A stretch of DNA of 64,000 nucleotides from Pratylenchus scribneri (GCA_030063045.1 JAQSEB010000200.1:1-64000); one strand, 5' to 3'. Positions 27,418-39,630 are shown, counted from the first letter of the stretch. The notes: generated by a model from the sequence alone, not told the origin. A program made the numbers and translations.

Positions 27418-28202
27418 TCATCGTCTTCTCCCAAATCGAATATAATCATATGTATTTTGTCGATTGGCCTTTTTGTCTGCCGCCATCTTCTTTTCCATAA
27501 ATTCAATCGGGACAGAACGGCGCCCAAATCGAATGTAATCATATGCCCGTTTTTCTGCAAAAATGGCGAAAATATCAAGTAAAATGCCCTCAAAATTGTA
27601 CCAGTTCGAGGCATTGCGGCCATTTCGTCCATGGACCATCCGTCAAATTCCAATAATTCCCTTCCTTTTGGGAACATCCGGGCACCACCCGCCCGACTTT
27701 CCCTCATCATTGGAATTCCATCCTCGAATTGGCCACCAATCCGAGCGAATTTTCGGCACAAAAATTCGATTTGGGCCAATGAAAGGACTTGGCTGGGGAT
27801 CCGTTTCTGTTGGCCAGATTGGCAGAAACTGGAGTGGAAATAGGCGATTGGATTTTGATGTCGAAGACCATTGAGAGGGCCTGCAAAAAATGGAAGGAAT
27901 TGAGGAAAGGGAGGAAGGAAATGAATGGAAGGAAAAGGGAATAATAATTGTTTTCCAGAAAAAGTGGCAAAAAAGGGGATTGGACGGATTAATATTTGGC
28001 TGGGCAAAATTGGAAATGAAAATGAATAAATAGAATTGGTTTGGATGCTTAATTTGAGGGATGGATGTCCTTGATTAACAAACTGACCGATTCCGAATGG
28101 GCCATATGATCCAAGGCCATGGGATCGATGGGCCAAATTGAATGCTGGGATGAAGGAAGAAATGAGGCAAAATGAGGCGATCAAATTGAAGCGAAGAAAC
28201 AT
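27418..28202 (-). CDS. flp-25: FLP-25-type FMRFamide-like neuropeptide precursor
   Basis: Exons 28088-28202, 27602-27880 and 27418-27554 join in phase to 176 aa. The N terminus MFLRFNLIASFCLISSFIPA is a signal peptide. The C-terminal exon holds two peptides: KR-AYDYIRFG-RR and NTYDYIRFG-RRR at the very end. Dibasic sites flank them and the glycine donates the C-terminal amide. YDYIRFamide is the known core of C. elegans FLP-25 (ASYDYIRFamide), which supports the symbol. Mature peptides should be released from dense-core vesicles and act on GPCRs. The peptide exon lies in a different frame from the long unspliced ORF, so a simple ORF scan misses it. The middle exon is a spacer without recognisable peptides. 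Confidence 0.88.
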
Positions 28203-29120
28203 TTTAATACGGTGGAAGGGAAAATGGGAATTTTTGATTCACCCTGAAGGCTGAAAATGGAAAGGGAATATTTTAAGTGAATGAATTTATGGAAAGTTGA
28301 AATTAAATTTGGATTGTCCCAGACAAATGGTTGCGTGGGAGTGGATGGCCACAATATTAAGGTGGAGAATGATGGCACCATCCCCTGCGGGGTTATTCCG
28401 GATAATAAAATAATTCGTCCTCATTGATGAATGAAGAATATGGGCGGAGTGGAATGGGATGGATGGATTGGGATGTAAAGCAGCAACAATGGCAAAACCA
28501 GCACCAAATTGGAGGATTAATCCTCTCCCTCCCTCCATTTTACCCATTTATGAGGGTCAATTCTCCGTAGATGGTGTTGTCGTCTTTTCATTTTCATTCA
28601 TTTTCTCGAGAATAGCTGGTGGTTGGCCATGGACTCGATTGGCATTTGAATGCCCTTGTCCCCTTTTCCATTTATTTATTATCGAAGAATAAAAAGGAAA
28701 GTGGAGAGAGGGTGGCAGGTGTTTTGGTGCCCATTTTTGCCTACTTTTCTTGGCCATCTTTTTTGCCCATTTTTTATTGGAATATGATTTTGACTTTGAC
28801 TGATTTGTTGTGTGCCATTTTAGCCTCAACCGTAACCTTCAAACGAAAAAGCACCTGCCTACTCAAAGAAATCCCCTGAATTGAGCCATTTAGAATGGGT
28901 AAATGTGATGAGGAAGAAGAATTGGAATTTACGCAAATTGAATTGAATTTGCGCACTTTTGGTGGATGGACAAATTAATTGGAAAATGAAATCATCAAAT
29001 GGATAAATTTATTTATTTGAATTGAATTGAAAATAGAACATATTATTTATGATGGAATGAATGATGCAAACAAATCAAATGAATGAATGAATGGATTCCA
29101 TTTTTGGAATTAATTTAATT
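28203..29120. other. Promoter side of flp-25 and 3' flank of coiled-coil gene
   Basis: No supported ORF or RNA. AT-rich DNA with short TGAATGAATG runs (around 29060-29095). It presumably includes the flp-25 promoter. Confidence 0.4.
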
Positions 29121-30329
29121 TCATTTGCTGTTCATTGTTTTGCCCTTCAGCATTGCCGGCGGTGCCGTTGCCCTTTTCAATTCATCTTCCGCATATTTTG
29201 CTTGTTTTTCCGCAATCAAACATTTCGTCTTCAATGCCTCCGTTTCCTTCTTCAATTCGCTGCCTGCTTTCATTGCCTCTGCCAATTTATTTTGTAATTC
29301 CTCGATTTTGGCCTCCTTCTTGTCCAATATTTCATGACTTTTTCGCAAATCCTCTTCCGAAAGGGAACATCGCCTTTTGTATCTTTTGATCTAAAAAAGA
29401 ATTAAAATTTAATGTTTGAATCCCAAAATTAATTCACCTTTTCTTGGCATTCTCTGAATTCTCGTCCCATTCTCTCCATTTCCCTTCTGTTCGCCTCCAT
29501 TATTTCCCTTAATTTCAAATTTTCATCGTAACTTTCCTTCAGTTGTGATTGCAAATTTGAAATTTCCTCATCATCTTTCATTGCCTTAAATAATAAAAAT
29601 TAATTTTATTTGGATTTTTCACAATACAAACATCATGAACCAATTTCTCATTGTCTTTTCGCATTTTCTCGTTTTGGACATCCAATCCCTGAATGAGTAA
29701 TAAATTTATTCTAATTACTTTTCCCCTTCTTTTTACCTTATAATCACTTTCAAGTTCTTCCAATTCCCTTTCGAGTCGATCATTTTCTGTGGCCAAATCC
29801 CTTATTCTTTTTGTCAATCTTTCCTCAACCTGATCAAATACTAATTTATTATTTTGTCAAATAAAAATACCTCCCGTCTCGATTTCTCCAGCTCTGCTTT
29901 TTTGCTTTCAAATTCATTGCGAATTTTCTCCAATTCTGTTTCTTTTTCTCTACGCAATTTTTCATTTTCCTAAAATAATTTGAATTTGAATTAATATAAA
30001 AAATTATATATTTAATTTACCAATTGAAGTTTTTCAATCTCTTTGGCCATCGTTGTTTTGTCCTTTTCCAAAAATTCCACATTCTTCGCGAGTTTTTCCC
30101 TTTCAATTTGATCATTTTGCGTTGGCTTAAAAGGAAAGCTTAAATTTTATAAAAAATTATTTAAATTTACATAATAATTGGGAGCAGGGCAAGGGATGAA
30201 TTGATGAGGAGGAGGCATTGGTGCGGAAGGATATGGATTAGCATTTTGGGTGAACATTGGATGGCCATATCCGGCCATCAACGGTTGCTGCCATTGTGGA
30301 TATTGCGGATTCATTTTTTTTTTTTGCAT
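29121..30329 (-). CDS. Coiled-coil protein with Pro/Tyr-rich N terminus
   Basis: An ATG at 30329 lies just after a TTTTTAACAG acceptor; a second in-frame ATG follows at 30314. The N terminus is Pro/Gln/Tyr-rich (MNPQYPQWQQPLMAGYGHP). About seven exons then encode an almost unbroken charged coiled coil (EREKLAKNVEFLEKDKTTMA; ERLTKRIRDLATENDRLERE; EELQNKLAEAMKAGSELKKE), ending AMLKGKTMNSK. Such rods serve as scaffolds in centrosome, Golgi or cytoskeletal proteins. Nothing here fixes which, so no function is assigned. Exon edges between coil segments are approximate. Confidence 0.7.
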
Positions 30330-30792
30330 ATAATCTGTTAAAAATAAATATAACATCATTAATAAGAAAAAAAGTGAATTAAAATGAGAATTTTAATTTT
30401 TTCTGAAGTTTCTTAAGCTCTTTTGGTTTTTAACCAATCAATTTCTAAATGGAAGACTCTCGAGCTTTGAGAAATTCTTGATTCGAGATCGGGATTGATT
30501 CGAATCTTCAACGTTCAACATCTAACTTCGATGTTTTTTTTGAATTTGCGTTTAATTTTATTATTAGGATAAAATGTCATTTTTGGATATTTTTTCATTT
30601 TTGGAGCGATTCGATTCGGATTCGGGTCGGGGTTCGGGGGGATTCCGCTTCCGCCAGATCATGATCAGCAGATCCGGCGCCGATTCCGTCGATGTCAAAT
30701 CGGTTAGATTCTCTGTTTTCATTCGATTTTTATTTATTCTTTCTTGGTATCCTAAAATACATTAATTTATCAATTTATTGGATCATTTAAAA
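30330..30792. other. Divergent promoter region, coiled-coil gene / ankrd49
   Basis: Gene-free apart from a 63-codon open frame at 30574-30765 (MSFLDIFSFLERFDSDSG) with no recognisable family. The stretch 30600-30700 is more GC-rich than its surroundings. Confidence 0.35.
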
Positions 30793-31649
30793 ATGTCAAA
30801 AGAAGAAGCAGAAGTTACTAAGAATTTTACGGAAGAACTAATCGACGATGAAGAAAATATACACAATTTTACCGAAATGATAGAGGCTAAAAATTCAATC
30901 GAAAATAATCAATCAATGGCACCATTTGTTTCCGGGTGGGAAGAGGATGATCAAGATATTACAGAAAAGGTAATAATTTAATTTTAATAGATCTAATCAA
31001 CAAATTTTTATAGGATATGACAGACCCAATTGAGCAATTTTTGACGGCTGCTGAAGAGGGCGACCTAAACACATTACAGAGAATGTATGAAGATAATCAC
31101 GGACTTTTGATGGTTAATTTCTCTAAGAAATAATTGAAATTAATATAATTTTAGGCTCAAGATCGAGACAAATACTCGGCACTTCATCGAGCAGCTTACA
31201 ATGATAGAAAAGAAATAGTAGAATGGTTAATTGGAAAAGGTTTATTAATTAAATTATATAAATTAAAAATTGAATTTAAGGAGTTGACCTTGAAATGAGA
31301 ACCGGCGATGGTTGGACTGCTTTGCATTGTGCAGCATGCTGGGGAAATTATGAAATTGTTGGAATTTTATTGGCAAATAAAGTTGATGTGAATAGCCGAA
31401 CCGAGATAAGTGACATCATCGTTTTTAAAAATTAAATTCTTTCATTTTTACGGCAAAATAGTCCCACTTCATTTGGCAATCAATTCACAATGCAAAGATC
31501 CGCATAAACATTTTATGACGGTTAAATATCTTTTGGAAGCACCCGGAATTGAAATGAACGCCATCAATGGGGCAGGGGACACTCCACTGAGTTTGGCCAG
31601 AAGAACGAATAAAAAAATATTAGAATTACTTGAATTCCATTTGAGATAA
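30793..31649 (+). CDS. ankrd49: ANKRD49-like ankyrin repeat protein
   Basis: Exons run from 30793-30969 and 31014 onward to the stop at 31649. An acidic N terminus (MSKEEAEVTKNFTEELIDDE) leads to four ankyrin repeats: LTAAEEGDLNTLQRMYEDN, RDKYSALHRAAYNDRKEIVE, GDGWTALHCAACWGNYEIVG, and IIPLHLAINSQCKD. It ends GDTPLSLARRTNKKILELLE. The order, and the ARRT end with a short terminal helix, match human ANKRD49. That protein's role is poorly known (spermatogenesis or autophagy links have been reported). The exon at 31463 begins after an intron starting GTGACATC, giving NSRTEIIPLHL. Confidence 0.87.
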
Positions 31650-31779
31650 ATTTTTCATATAATTTGCATAAATTATTTATTTATTTTTGATTCAAATTTG
31701 TCAAGAATATTCATTTTTATATGAATTGTTTATTTTTAATGCATTATTTCAATTCCAATTAAATAATATTTAAAAAAAG

Positions 31780-32967
31780 ATGCCATTGAAGAGGAAAAAG
31801 CAACAAGAACCTCATCCTCATGGTCAATCACAAAAAGAAGAAAAGAAGGTGCGCAGAGTGGTAATTGATTCGGATTCGGATGAACAGGAATTGGAAGAGG
31901 CAAAGAAAAGTAAATTAGAAATGGAGGATGGCGACGATGAAGTGGTGGACGAGGTTAATTAATTTAAATAATTAATTAATTTTAATACATTTAAATTAAA
32001 TTCAGATTGATATTTTCTTTATGCCCGCAGGCAATTCAACAACAACGCTGGAGGGGGATGACCACCCAATTGTTGGCCTCAATCGATTGCAATTTCCGCA
32101 ACAACACCCAAAATTATTGGAACAATATTTCGCAGAGGATGGCGAATTTGGTGGAAAATGCAAAGCACATTATAAATCCCAAGTGAGGCATTTAAAATTG
32201 CAATTTGGCGAAGGAGAAGAGGAAAAAATGAGAACAAAAAACAACCAAATGAATAATCAAGGACGACAAAATTGCGAAGGAATTGTCGATTTATTGATGA
32301 GGTCAACAAAATTCAAAATATTTTCAATAAATTAGTCAAAAATAAATTAATTTTTAATATTTTATTATTTTGATTTTATTTAATTTTAGGTCACCTTCCT
32401 CCTCTTCATCCACCTCAACGGCCATTTCATCCATTCCAAAGGCCAAAAAGAATTCAGCAATTTTTATGGGTGAAGGATGTTCCCAGCATGCGGCATTCAG
32501 CCATGCCGTTGGCATTTTTAATCAAAGTGGCCAAATTTTTTGCATTAATTTAAAAAATGAAATTAATTTTAGGCAAACTTTTTCTTCTTCCAATCGACAA
32601 AACTTACGAAATGCGAAAACCATTGGAAGGAAGCAGCGAAAAAGAGGCGGCAAAATTAACCCAAAAAGGCAAAAATTATCCAAAATTAATTAATTAATTA
32701 CAATTCAAATTTTTAGCAGCCAATTTGAAGGCCCCCTCCTCTTCATCGGCACAAAATAATTCATCAGATCCTTCTAATTTGGCCCCTCTTCGAGTTCGAT
32801 TCGCCCGGGCAGAAAATGAATTCCAAAAACGCCGACGGGAACAATCCGCCATTTTCAAGCAAAAAATGGTGGACAAAGACCAATGGATGCCAATGGAGGT
32901 GGAAAAATCGGAATTGGCCAAATTTTATGGAATGAATGATGGAAAAGTCCGGAGGGACGGGCAATGA
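31780..32967 (+). CDS. Probable RNA polymerase III subunit RPC5 (POLR3E)
   Basis: Exons 31780-31953, 32006-32301, 32390-32511, 32573-32668 and 32717-32967 join in frame, the last two junctions through GC-AG introns. The N terminus is basic then acidic (VVIDSDSDEQELEEA). After the acidic stretch comes DEIDIFFMPAG, which fits the EEIDVYL start of RPC5. AAFSHAVGKLFLLPID matches the pattern of the conserved segment in which a repeated hydrophobic strand reads LHLTPL. APLRVRFARAENEFQKRRRE followed by DQWMPM resembles the RPC5 dimerisation-module end. RPC5 pairs with RPC4 in the Pol III TFIIF-like subcomplex in the nucleus. The match is by motif order, so this is moderate confidence; otherwise an uncharacterised nuclear protein. 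Tail-to-head spacing from ankrd49 is only 130 bp. Confidence 0.6.
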
Positions 32968-33276
32968 ACACTTTTGAATAAATTTTCACAAATATTTTTT
33001 TATATTTTTTTTTGAATAAAATTAGATTTTTTACTTTTGATTTTTATTCATTTTTATTTATTTTTTATTTGGAAATGGAATTAGGTAAATTAATAAATAA
33101 TGAAATGATCACACTCAAAACCTTTACTATACCGAGAATTGTCCAATAATTTATGAGTGGGAGAGGGATGGAAATGGACACTTATCAGCATTCAGTAGTC
33201 AAATTTTGTCATTTTTATTTATAAAATATTCATGAAAATATCAAATCAATTTGTCAAATAATAATTTGGTGTTTTT
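32968..33276. other. Convergent intergenic spacer
   Basis: AT-rich spacer between convergent genes. Poly-T and AATAAA-like words (for example near 32980 and 33016) are consistent with 3' ends. No gene is seen. Confidence 0.4.
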
Positions 33277-34859
33277 TTATTCTTCCTGTTCTGCTTCAAA
33301 TTGGAAACACAATTCAGTGAGTGCCCTTTTCAATTTGAGTGCGGATTGGGGCGAATTTGAGTGCAAAGTGCGAACTTGACTGGCAATGAACATTCCTTGA
33401 AGGCAAAATACGGTAATGATGAAGATATTTGCCCATATTCTATACCGAATATTTCGAATTGATCAGAAGCGGAGGAAGAAGAACAATTTGGCCCATTTCT
33501 TCCCTCATGTTGCCCTCCTCGACCTTTATGGCCATTTTGCTGATGTTCAATTTTGTCCTCCATTTTGGCCCTTTTCATCGATGTTGTCCCAATTCCATTT
33601 CCACTCATTATTGTTCCTCCTTTCCTCCTCCTTCCATTCGATGCTTCTGCTATTTCGGCTGCCCCTTTTGTCAACCATTCACTCAACAATTTTGGCAAAT
33701 CCCCATTGCTACTGCTGCTGACAATTATGAATATTACAAGAAATGGTGCCATTGTCCACACTCACCTTTCACCGAATGAAGTTCCGCCTCCATTCATTTG
33801 GGTACTTCCTCCACAATTTTCAGTCGTATTTTGAAATTGTGATCTACGATATTAAAAACAATTAATTCCTCAATTCCCACAAATTGCCAACCCCAGCATT
33901 AAAATGTGTCCTAAAGGATCGAATGATTGGGTGGCCACCGATTGATCAATGCCATTGGCAACATCTTCTTCCTTTTCCACTTCCTCCTCATCCATTCGAT
34001 GTTCTTCCCCATCTTCATCATCTCCTCCTCTTCCTTCTTCCTCATCTTCTTCATCTTCTCCTGCCTCCTCCTTCACAATTCCATTGCCAATGTTATTTTC
34101 CATTGCCAACAATTCCCTCGCCGATTGGGCAACATCCGCCAATTGTTGGACCATCGAGGCAGAAGCAGAGGATTCATCTGCCATTGTTCCATTATTGTAG
34201 GTCGATGGATTCTTTGAGCAACGTGAATATGAGGTGGCATTTGAGCGACGAAATGGGAATTGGTTTTGAGGAATTTGAGTTGGAGCAGCCATTGTGATAG
34301 TCGTCGACTTTCTCTTCGACGCTGAATTCGATGATGCCGGCGAAGATGGCACTTTTTTGCTCCTATTAAAAGGAAAATATATTACGGTAATGGGATGAAA
34401 ATGCACCATTTTTGCATTGCTTTGAATATTTGTGAACGTTCATGGTCAGCAATAAATTGCATCTGAATAACCAAAAATAATTAATTCCCTCTCAATTACA
34501 ATCCAAAATTGCCTTATTCCAATATCGCCAAGTGACATCCGTATCCCCACATCCATTGGCCACAACTTTCTTCAGTGTTCTATTAAAAATGTCTCGTAGT
34601 TTCTTCCATTCCACTTGCATTTCTGGCCCTAAAAATGTTCATTTACTCACATCTTTCATCAATTTTTCCCACCTGAATATCTATTTTTGCCATCCGAAAG
34701 CAAATCAGCCACTTCACCAAATGCAGCCCTCCTATTCTGCACATCTTGATAATCTGGCGTGGAACAGTCCCAAATAACCGGCCTTTCATGGACGGCCTCA
34801 ATTAGGGCATCTTTTTGTTCCGTTGTCAGGCAACAACTTGGAATTGCACTCGGTGCCAT
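33277..34859 (-). CDS. MADF-BESS domain transcription regulator
   Basis: Starts MAPSAIPSCCLTTEQKDALI at 34859. The MADF domain spans the first exons: ALIEAVHERPVIWDCSTPDY, NRRAAFGEVADLL, then QVEWKKLRDIFNRTLKK and WRYWN. A Ser-rich region (KKVPSSPASSNSASKRKSTT) and a strongly acidic EDEEDEEEGRGGDDEDGEE segment follow. Splicing at about 33450-33505 (donor after EIFG) brings in an exon ending at 33277 with FIASQVRTL ... ALKLKRALTELCFQFE, which resembles a BESS motif. MADF domains are Myb-like DNA-binding folds and BESS motifs mediate protein contacts, as in Drosophila Adf-1. The target genes are unknown. Intermediate exon borders are inferred. Confidence 0.8.
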
Positions 34860-35858
34860 TTTCTTTTAAAAATATAACAAAAATAATTGAAATCAATGAA
34901 AAATATAGCTAGAAAGAAGGACAGTTTCGAAATTGGCCACAACAGCAGAAAACCAAAATTTTGGGTGAATGAATGGAAATTGGGGAATAGCTGGGCAACT
35001 GCTGCTGCTCTAAAAGATGGCAAAGAAAATGTGGGAAGTGGTTGGGGCTGGTGGGATTGGCTGGATGGATGGAGCTGCTGACTGCTCTTGCCTTTGCTGC
35101 TGCTTTTCCCCCAATTCTTCGCTTCACATTCCCTTCCATCATTTTTCCGTTTGCTTGGCCGGGTCGCGTCGTCCCCATCCACCAACCCCACCCCCCCCCC
35201 CCCCCCCCCCCCCACTCGTTGTTGTCGTCGTCGTTGGCCCAGCTGCCCTTGGCCGTAGCTGCTGCTTGACTGCTCGGCTGTTGCTACGGCGCACGACGAC
35301 CGTGAATGAGTGGAATGGAAGGAGGAAGAGGAGGATGGCTTTCAGCTTTTCAGCCACCTCACATAGCGCATTCCCCTCCCTCCCTTCCCTCCTTTTCGCC
35401 AGCCATTTCCTTGCTCTCGAAGAAGAAGACAACCGGACAACCCAGCAACGGCCAAACAATCCCCCCTCCTTCCCCCCCCCCCCCCCCTCCCCCCAATTCC
35501 TCCTTGGCCAGATGCTCCTCCCGCCATTGATGATGCTCCCCTCTTCCCCTCCTTCCCTTGGCCAATGCAATGTGGCGGGACGCGGGCGGTCGATGGGAAT
35601 TTGGAAAGAACGTAGGATGTTGTCAAGTTGCCCAACCAGCCGACCCAACCCATCAATTTCGGCTGGACTTGGCCACTGGTTATCCATGCCCTTATTTCAT
35701 TTCGGCAAATGTGCTGATTTCCTTGCAACTATTCTACGTTTTTGCCAGCTTTTTCAGAGTTGTGAGAGGAAAAAAAGACATTGAAACTGAAATAGATTTA
35801 CACAATAATACAATGAATAAATGGCATTTAAATGAATAGGTTTAATGTTCCATTTTAA
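34860..35858. other. Gene-free region with two long poly-C tracts
   Basis: It contains poly-C runs at 35191-35213 (23 nt) and 35472-35487 (16 nt), CTG/GTC-rich low-complexity stretches and repeats of (GTT/GTC). The several overlapping long ORFs are low-complexity translations and are not supported as genes. Confidence 0.5.
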
Positions 35859-36435
35859 TCACAACTCGCTCATTTTCTCCCCTCTTTCTTCATTGTCCTT
35901 TTTGGCCATTTCGTCATTGTCATTTTCTGCCATTTTTCGCCTCTCTTCTGCTTCTTCCCTTTCGGCACTGGCCAAATCCCGTTCTTCGCTTTCCTTTGCC
36001 CGAACTTTTTCCAACATTTCTAAATGGAATGGCAAAATATGAAAATGGGAATGAATGGAACAAACTGTCGCTGGCGCAACAAAAACTAATTCCACATTTG
36101 GCAGCCACACACCTCAAAACAAAATATTTCAACAATATTTGAATATGTTTTTACATATAAGGCTTTGGGCATTTGCTTCGTTCCTTCACGGCCGGATTGC
36201 ACGTATGGGCCGAATAATCCTCAGGACGGCGCAAAACTGACCAACCCCCGGGGCAATATTCATCTGAATGAATGGTGGGGTGGGGGGCGATGAATTGGAT
36301 TAGAATGGACTGACTGGAAGCACAGGAAGCACCAACATTCTCGAAGCCGAATCCCATGGTCAATCTAGGTATTTGGACGAGAAAAATGGAAAATGAGATT
36401 GAAAAAAGGAAAGAAAATGGAAATATTGATGGCAT
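35859..36435 (-). CDS. Secreted Cys-rich (lustrin/WR1-like) protein
   Basis: The ATG at 36435 gives a clear signal peptide (MPSIFPFSFLFSISFSIFLV). Splicing after FENV joins DEYCPGGWSVLRRPEDYSAH, then TCNPAVKERSKCPKPYMCVA, then AKCGISFCCASD. The spacing C-PxGW, C-N, CP-Y-C, then CC fits the six-Cys lustrin/WR1 type module common in nematode cuticle and secreted proteins. The last exon is a highly charged helix (KMLEKVRAKESEERDLASAE) ending KMSEL. The function is probably structural or extracellular; the charged tail is unusual for the family. The exon choice rests on matching phases at three introns. Confidence 0.68.
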
Positions 36436-36809
36436 TTTTGGATTAGATAAATGAATGGAAAATGCGCGAGGGAATGAACAAGGGGAAGGGCATTTGAATT
36501 TGAATCGATTTGTAACATTTTGAACCACTTTTCGGTTATTTTGTAAATAGGGAATCGGTATCTTCACCCATTTCCCCTTTGAAAGATGCTAATCTCCAAA
36601 TTATTCCCTCATTCCTTCCGCCAAGCCTCATCAATGACCCAAAAATGGATGGTATTCGATTATTTTTTATCAGCCAGCCATCATTTCCATTTTTCTCGAT
36701 ATTATAAACAAATAAATTCCGGTTTAATCGACCAAATATTTGATGTCCTAATGTCCATTTCCACGCTAATATTTTTCTGAAAATATTCTTTCTTCTGTCC
36801 CTTCATTCA

Positions 36810-38511
36810 ATGTTGACCGGCGGCTTTTTCCTTTCCCCTTTTTTGCTGCTCTTTTCCCTCCCCCTTTTTATCCCCCTTCATTCATCACATGGAGCAGCAG
36901 CTGGGCCAGCCGGCAGTGTATTTGGCCAACAAATTGTCAGTGGAGAAATGGCCAAAAACAACAATGATAGTCGTCGATTTTCAGCAGAATTATTTGGGTT
37001 TGTCATCAAAATGGAATATTCACCAAAATCTTTCATTTCATCCAGCATTCCCCTTTCAATCCATTCCCAATTCCGTTTATTGACCAATTTGAAGAATATT
37101 CAATTTGGCCAATCAATGCCAATCATCCAACCATTGAATGCCTTTTTTGAACAATTCTTCGCCGTTACCAACAGTATTGATAAGGCACAATGGGAAGTTG
37201 GATTGCCCACCGAATTGGAAAGACGCCAAATGCGAAAAGTAATTGAGGGGATTTCTCCTCAAAATCCAAATTTTATTCCAGTTGATCCTTTTCCTCTTCC
37301 AATTGAATGATTTTGGGCCAATTGCTGCCAATTCCACATTTCTTGTCCAATTTTCTCCAATTTTGGCCAAATCCATTAAATTAACTTTCATTCAGGTCTT
37401 CCCCACCTTCCCTCGATTTCCCTTCATTTATTGTAGAATTATTTTTGTATTGTTCATGAATTATTGCCTCCATCCCCTTCGGGTCGTTTTCGCCGTTTTT
37501 GGGGCTATTTTGTGCTTAAATGCCGAGGATGCCATTCCCCCATTGGTCCAAATATTCATCATTCTGCTCCTCATTTCCAATCCGATGGTTCAATTCAATT
37601 AAATTCCATCATTCTCATTGAAAATTCCCCCCAGGCAATGTTTGCAATGAAGCGGCTTCAATTTTCGAACAAACCAATTCTCGTTCATTGGTCATTGCCG
37701 GCGCCTCTCGATTTGCTGTTCGAGGGTTATTTGTTAATGTCTAATTCCGAATTAATATTTGGCCATCATTAGAAAATATTCCTCTCCATGCCAACCAAAA
37801 AATGCATTGGCCGATTCGGCGCACAATAATCAAACAATGTTCCATACAATTTGCACTGCATTGTTGGATGCATCCAAAATTGATGGAGGCGATCACATTT
37901 TCATGCAATGGCATGGAATGGCCGAATCTAGGTCATCAAAATAATTTAGCCAAATAATTCATTCATTCTCGGTTTTTTAGTGCAAATTCCAGTGCATTTT
38001 TGAGTGTTGGAGTTGATGGGACCCACCCAATTTATTCAAAATCAAATTCCAGTGTTAATCGAGTGGGAAAAGGGGAATATAGGGAATGAATTCGTATCAC
38101 AATTCAGTTGGTTTCAACCGTAAATGGAATTGCCGGTGAAAGAGTGGCATTCACACCGGCGGAGGATAAATCATGCCGATTGATTGCTTCAAACAACGTT
38201 TTTGGTCGAATCGTGAATGGAGCACCCTTGAGGCAGAGTTGTTTAGTTCCGGCTAAAGCAAAGGTTAAGCAAAATGGATTGCATTTCCATTTATGTTAAA
38301 TTTGAAGAATATCAATGGCCAATTCATTCACATCGAACAAAAAAGGGAAATACGTGACAATTGGGTGAATTCATTAATATTTGACAATTTTATTATATTA
38401 ATTTTAATTCAGTCTATTTGGTCAAATGCAATCAACCATGCATTTAGAAGGGCAAATAACATTGATGATAATGAGGAAATGTATTTATTGAATAATGAAA
38501 ACAACAAATAA
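36810..38511 (+). CDS. Secreted protein of unknown family with conserved His motifs
   Basis: Starts with a signal peptide (MLTGGFFLSPFLLLFSLPLF). Exons run through QPLNAFFEQFFAVTNSIDKA, LNDFGPIAANSTFLVQFSPI, and then the conserved-looking core NIHHSAPHFQSDGSIQ. Later blocks are GDHIFMQWHGMAESSANSSA, GTHPIYSKSNSSVNRL and ASNNVFGRIVNG, ending with RDNW-SIWSNAINHAFRRANN. The HHSAPHFQSDG and QWHGM histidines look like metal or active-site residues. I recall similar HGM-containing secreted proteins in fungi, oomycetes and nematodes, but cannot name the enzyme. The last splices (38264-38309 and 38366-38412) remove stops seen in the raw frame. The first exon's donor was not fixed. Confidence 0.6.
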
Positions 38512-38562
38512 ATAACAATTTTAATTTTGCGATTTATTATTTTCCAATAATTTCATTTTCTT

Positions 38563-39185
38563 TTATTGTTTTTTCATTGCCATTTTCTCATCAATTATTT
38601 CATATTCTTTCTTGATTTCATTCACATCTCGTCCAGCTTTACCAAAACGGGCCTATAAAATTTAATAAAATGAATATAATAATTTATTTCTTGCCTTCAA
38701 TAATTCCTCATTTATTGCCTTATTTGTATCTTTGCTAATTCGATGCATCAATCTTTCTGCATTTTCCCATGGCCTTTGCTGGTATCCCAACTTTTCTGCT
38801 TGTTCTACAACAAAAAAGATGTATTTTTATTTTTTTTTTATTATTTACCCTGGAGGCTATTTTTCAATTTTTTGCGTCTTTTTTGCTGCATTTGTTCTGC
38901 TGGTTTTTTAGTCAATTTCATTAATTCCTGCAATTCCCGCATTCGCCAAGTGGTCGGTTGATTCTCCAACATTGATTCCGTTGGAGGTTTATTCTTCCTA
39001 AATTCACAAATCATTTGGGCTAATTTTTCAAAAAAACAAAACCTTCTATTCTTTTTCTCCATCACTTTGGATGGCCTAGGCAATTCAATTTCATCGCCAC
39101 CAATTTCCACGACAATTTGATTATTTTGAAATTTGGAATCTTTTTTTGGTGTTTTCTTTGCCGGATATCTTCGATGTCTTCCCAT
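38563..39185 (-). CDS. Small basic protein, possibly CCDC137-like
   Basis: Two main exons. The product starts MGRHRRYPAKKTPKKDSKFQ, is strongly basic, and has a helical charged centre (RMRELQELMKLTKKPAEQMQ, QKRRKKLKNSLQ) followed by YQQRPWENAERLMHRISKDT and NEIKKEYEIIDEKMAMKKQ. The charge and helix pattern resemble nucleolar or chromatin proteins of the CCDC137 type, but the match is weak. Treat it as a conserved hypothetical nuclear protein. It is convergent with the secreted-protein gene, only 51 bp away. Confidence 0.6.
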
Positions 39186-39630
39186 TTATTTAATTATTGC
39201 TGAAAAAGTGCATAAAAATTGAAATAGTCAAATGCAAATTTGTCTGATCACAAATTTTGCTCCCCATCCTCAATCCCGAGCATGCACGAAAGATGAGATT
39301 GCCCAGCCAACAATGACAATGCCCTTGGGCCATTAGACATTATATCCAATTGATTAAAAAAACAAATTAACCAAATTTAAATTTTTATGAAAATAGCTAG
39401 CTTTAAAATTAAAGAATTGCTTGTCTTTTTTTTTGAATAAGATATTCAAAGGAGGCAGCAGGCAATACGAAGTGGTTGAATTGCCCTCTAGATCTAGAAA
39501 TACCGTATTCTCTTTTCTTCTATTTGACAGCGGAAGAAAGGAAAGTCTTTTGATTTAAAAGAAGGAAAAGAAGGGGGCTCCTTTATTCTCTCTTTCTGCA
39601 GTTATCGACTCTGGAAAAATCACAATTATA
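39186..39630. other. Gene-free promoter side
   Basis: No supported ORF. AT-rich DNA leading into minisatellite array 3. Confidence 0.35.

Noticed and set aside
27396..28202. 268-codon single-exon protein with signal peptide
   Set aside because: The splice signals and the YDYIRFG peptides show that this unspliced ORF is not the product; flp-25 exons explain it.
35017..35784. 255-codon plus-strand ORF and overlapping minus-strand ORFs
   Set aside because: They are driven by C-runs and trinucleotide repeats, with overlapping open frames on both strands; typical low-complexity artefacts.
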